In this document: positions 5,586-5,709 of the stretch, piece by piece
Numbering within the stretch: position 1 is the stretch's first letter
Layout of the letters: every line of letters starts with the position of its first letter
DNA from: Thermoplasmatales archaeon
GTDB taxonomy: Archaea; Thermoplasmatota; E2; DHVEG-1
Reading direction: 5' to 3'
Assembly: GCA_023128855.1 (NCBI GenBank)
Contig: JAGMDE010000112.1
Location: forward strand, 1-5,709
DNA length: 5,709 nucleotides
Notes under the pieces: model-generated
Seen by the model: only the letters and a program-made list of their open reading frames with translations
Told to the model about the DNA's origin: nothing
The model's database searches: none
Position numbers and translations under genes: made by a program

Positions 5586-5709
5586 TATGTAGTCGTTGAT
5601 TACTTTGGCCCGGGAGGTCCATTTTTACGAGTAGGAAAAAGACAGTAAATAGTGATATCTTTGGCCGTTTACTAACGTCTGATGGTCTATTTGTAAACAG
5701 AGAAGCCAT

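Larger units (their letters stand above)
5281..5709. other. 429-base stretch without a supportable gene
   Basis: This end of the window has no protein I can defend. A minus-strand frame covers 5485-5709, but its translation looks like no family and it overlaps better-structured signals on the other strand. What can be seen is: upstream sequence for the minus-strand membrane gene; a G/C hairpin (5327-5350); an AT palindrome between two copies of GTGAGTAT; a TATA-like box near 5459-5470 pointing right; a hairpin region at 5532-5556; and an imperfect repeat of CTTTGGCC (5603-5610 and 5659-5666). It could hold a promoter for a small RNA or small peptide, or the leader of a gene beyond the edge. 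Confidence 0.5.

Noticed and set aside
5485..5709. 74-codon minus-strand frame reaching the right edge
   Set aside because: The translation matches no family and has the composition of a chance frame. No ribosome binding site can be judged, because its ATG lies at the very edge.
5600..5709. Plus-strand open frame running off the right edge (includes FGRLLTSDGLFVNREA)
   Set aside because: It looks somewhat protein-like, but has no ATG, GTG or TTG start inside the window, and the GGGAGGT at 5612-5618 is not followed by a start codon at a usable distance.

Overview
The window is archaeal. The reasons are a double-ring Cdc48/VAT-type AAA+ ATPase with an archaeal N-domain, a small stand-alone PRC-barrel protein, an archaeal-type TctA/DUF112 membrane protein, AT-rich TATA-like promoters and GGAG-type ribosome binding sites. 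A euryarchaeal or related lineage seems likely, but I cannot place it more precisely.

Layout: (1) bases 1-925 hold two minus-strand genes in tight tandem: a membrane-anchored protein with two OB-like folds (284-925), then the first 92 codons of a TctA/DUF112 family permease (1-278, cut by the window edge). The permease is missed if only closed ORFs are considered. (2) A divergent promoter region lies at 926-1092. (3) The plus strand carries cdc48 (1093-4674), interrupted by a 457-residue intein (1867-3237), followed 30 nt later by a 79-residue PRC-barrel gene (4705-4944). A possible GC hairpin plus T-run terminator follows. (4) A convergent 99-residue two-helix membrane protein of unknown function lies on the minus strand (4981-5280). 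(5) Bases 5281-5709 have no gene I can support, but contain a TATA-like box, two hairpins and short repeats.

The centre of interest is the intein. It sits in the D1 ATPase ring between Walker A and Walker B, ending two residues before pore loop 1, so the unspliced protein should not be a working unfoldase. It keeps Cys1, a penultimate His, a terminal Asn, a Ser at +1 and both LAGLIDADG endonuclease motifs. However, the normally near-invariant block B histidine is Gln, and the block F histidine position is Asp. This points to a non-canonical or slow splicing mechanism, and so possibly to conditional production of the cell's main protein-unfolding ATPase.

After splicing, Cdc48 (736 residues) would unfold or segregate proteins, probably feeding the proteasome. 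The PRC-barrel protein is likely co-transcribed with it. The divergent OB-fold/permease pair looks like a separate cell-envelope unit.
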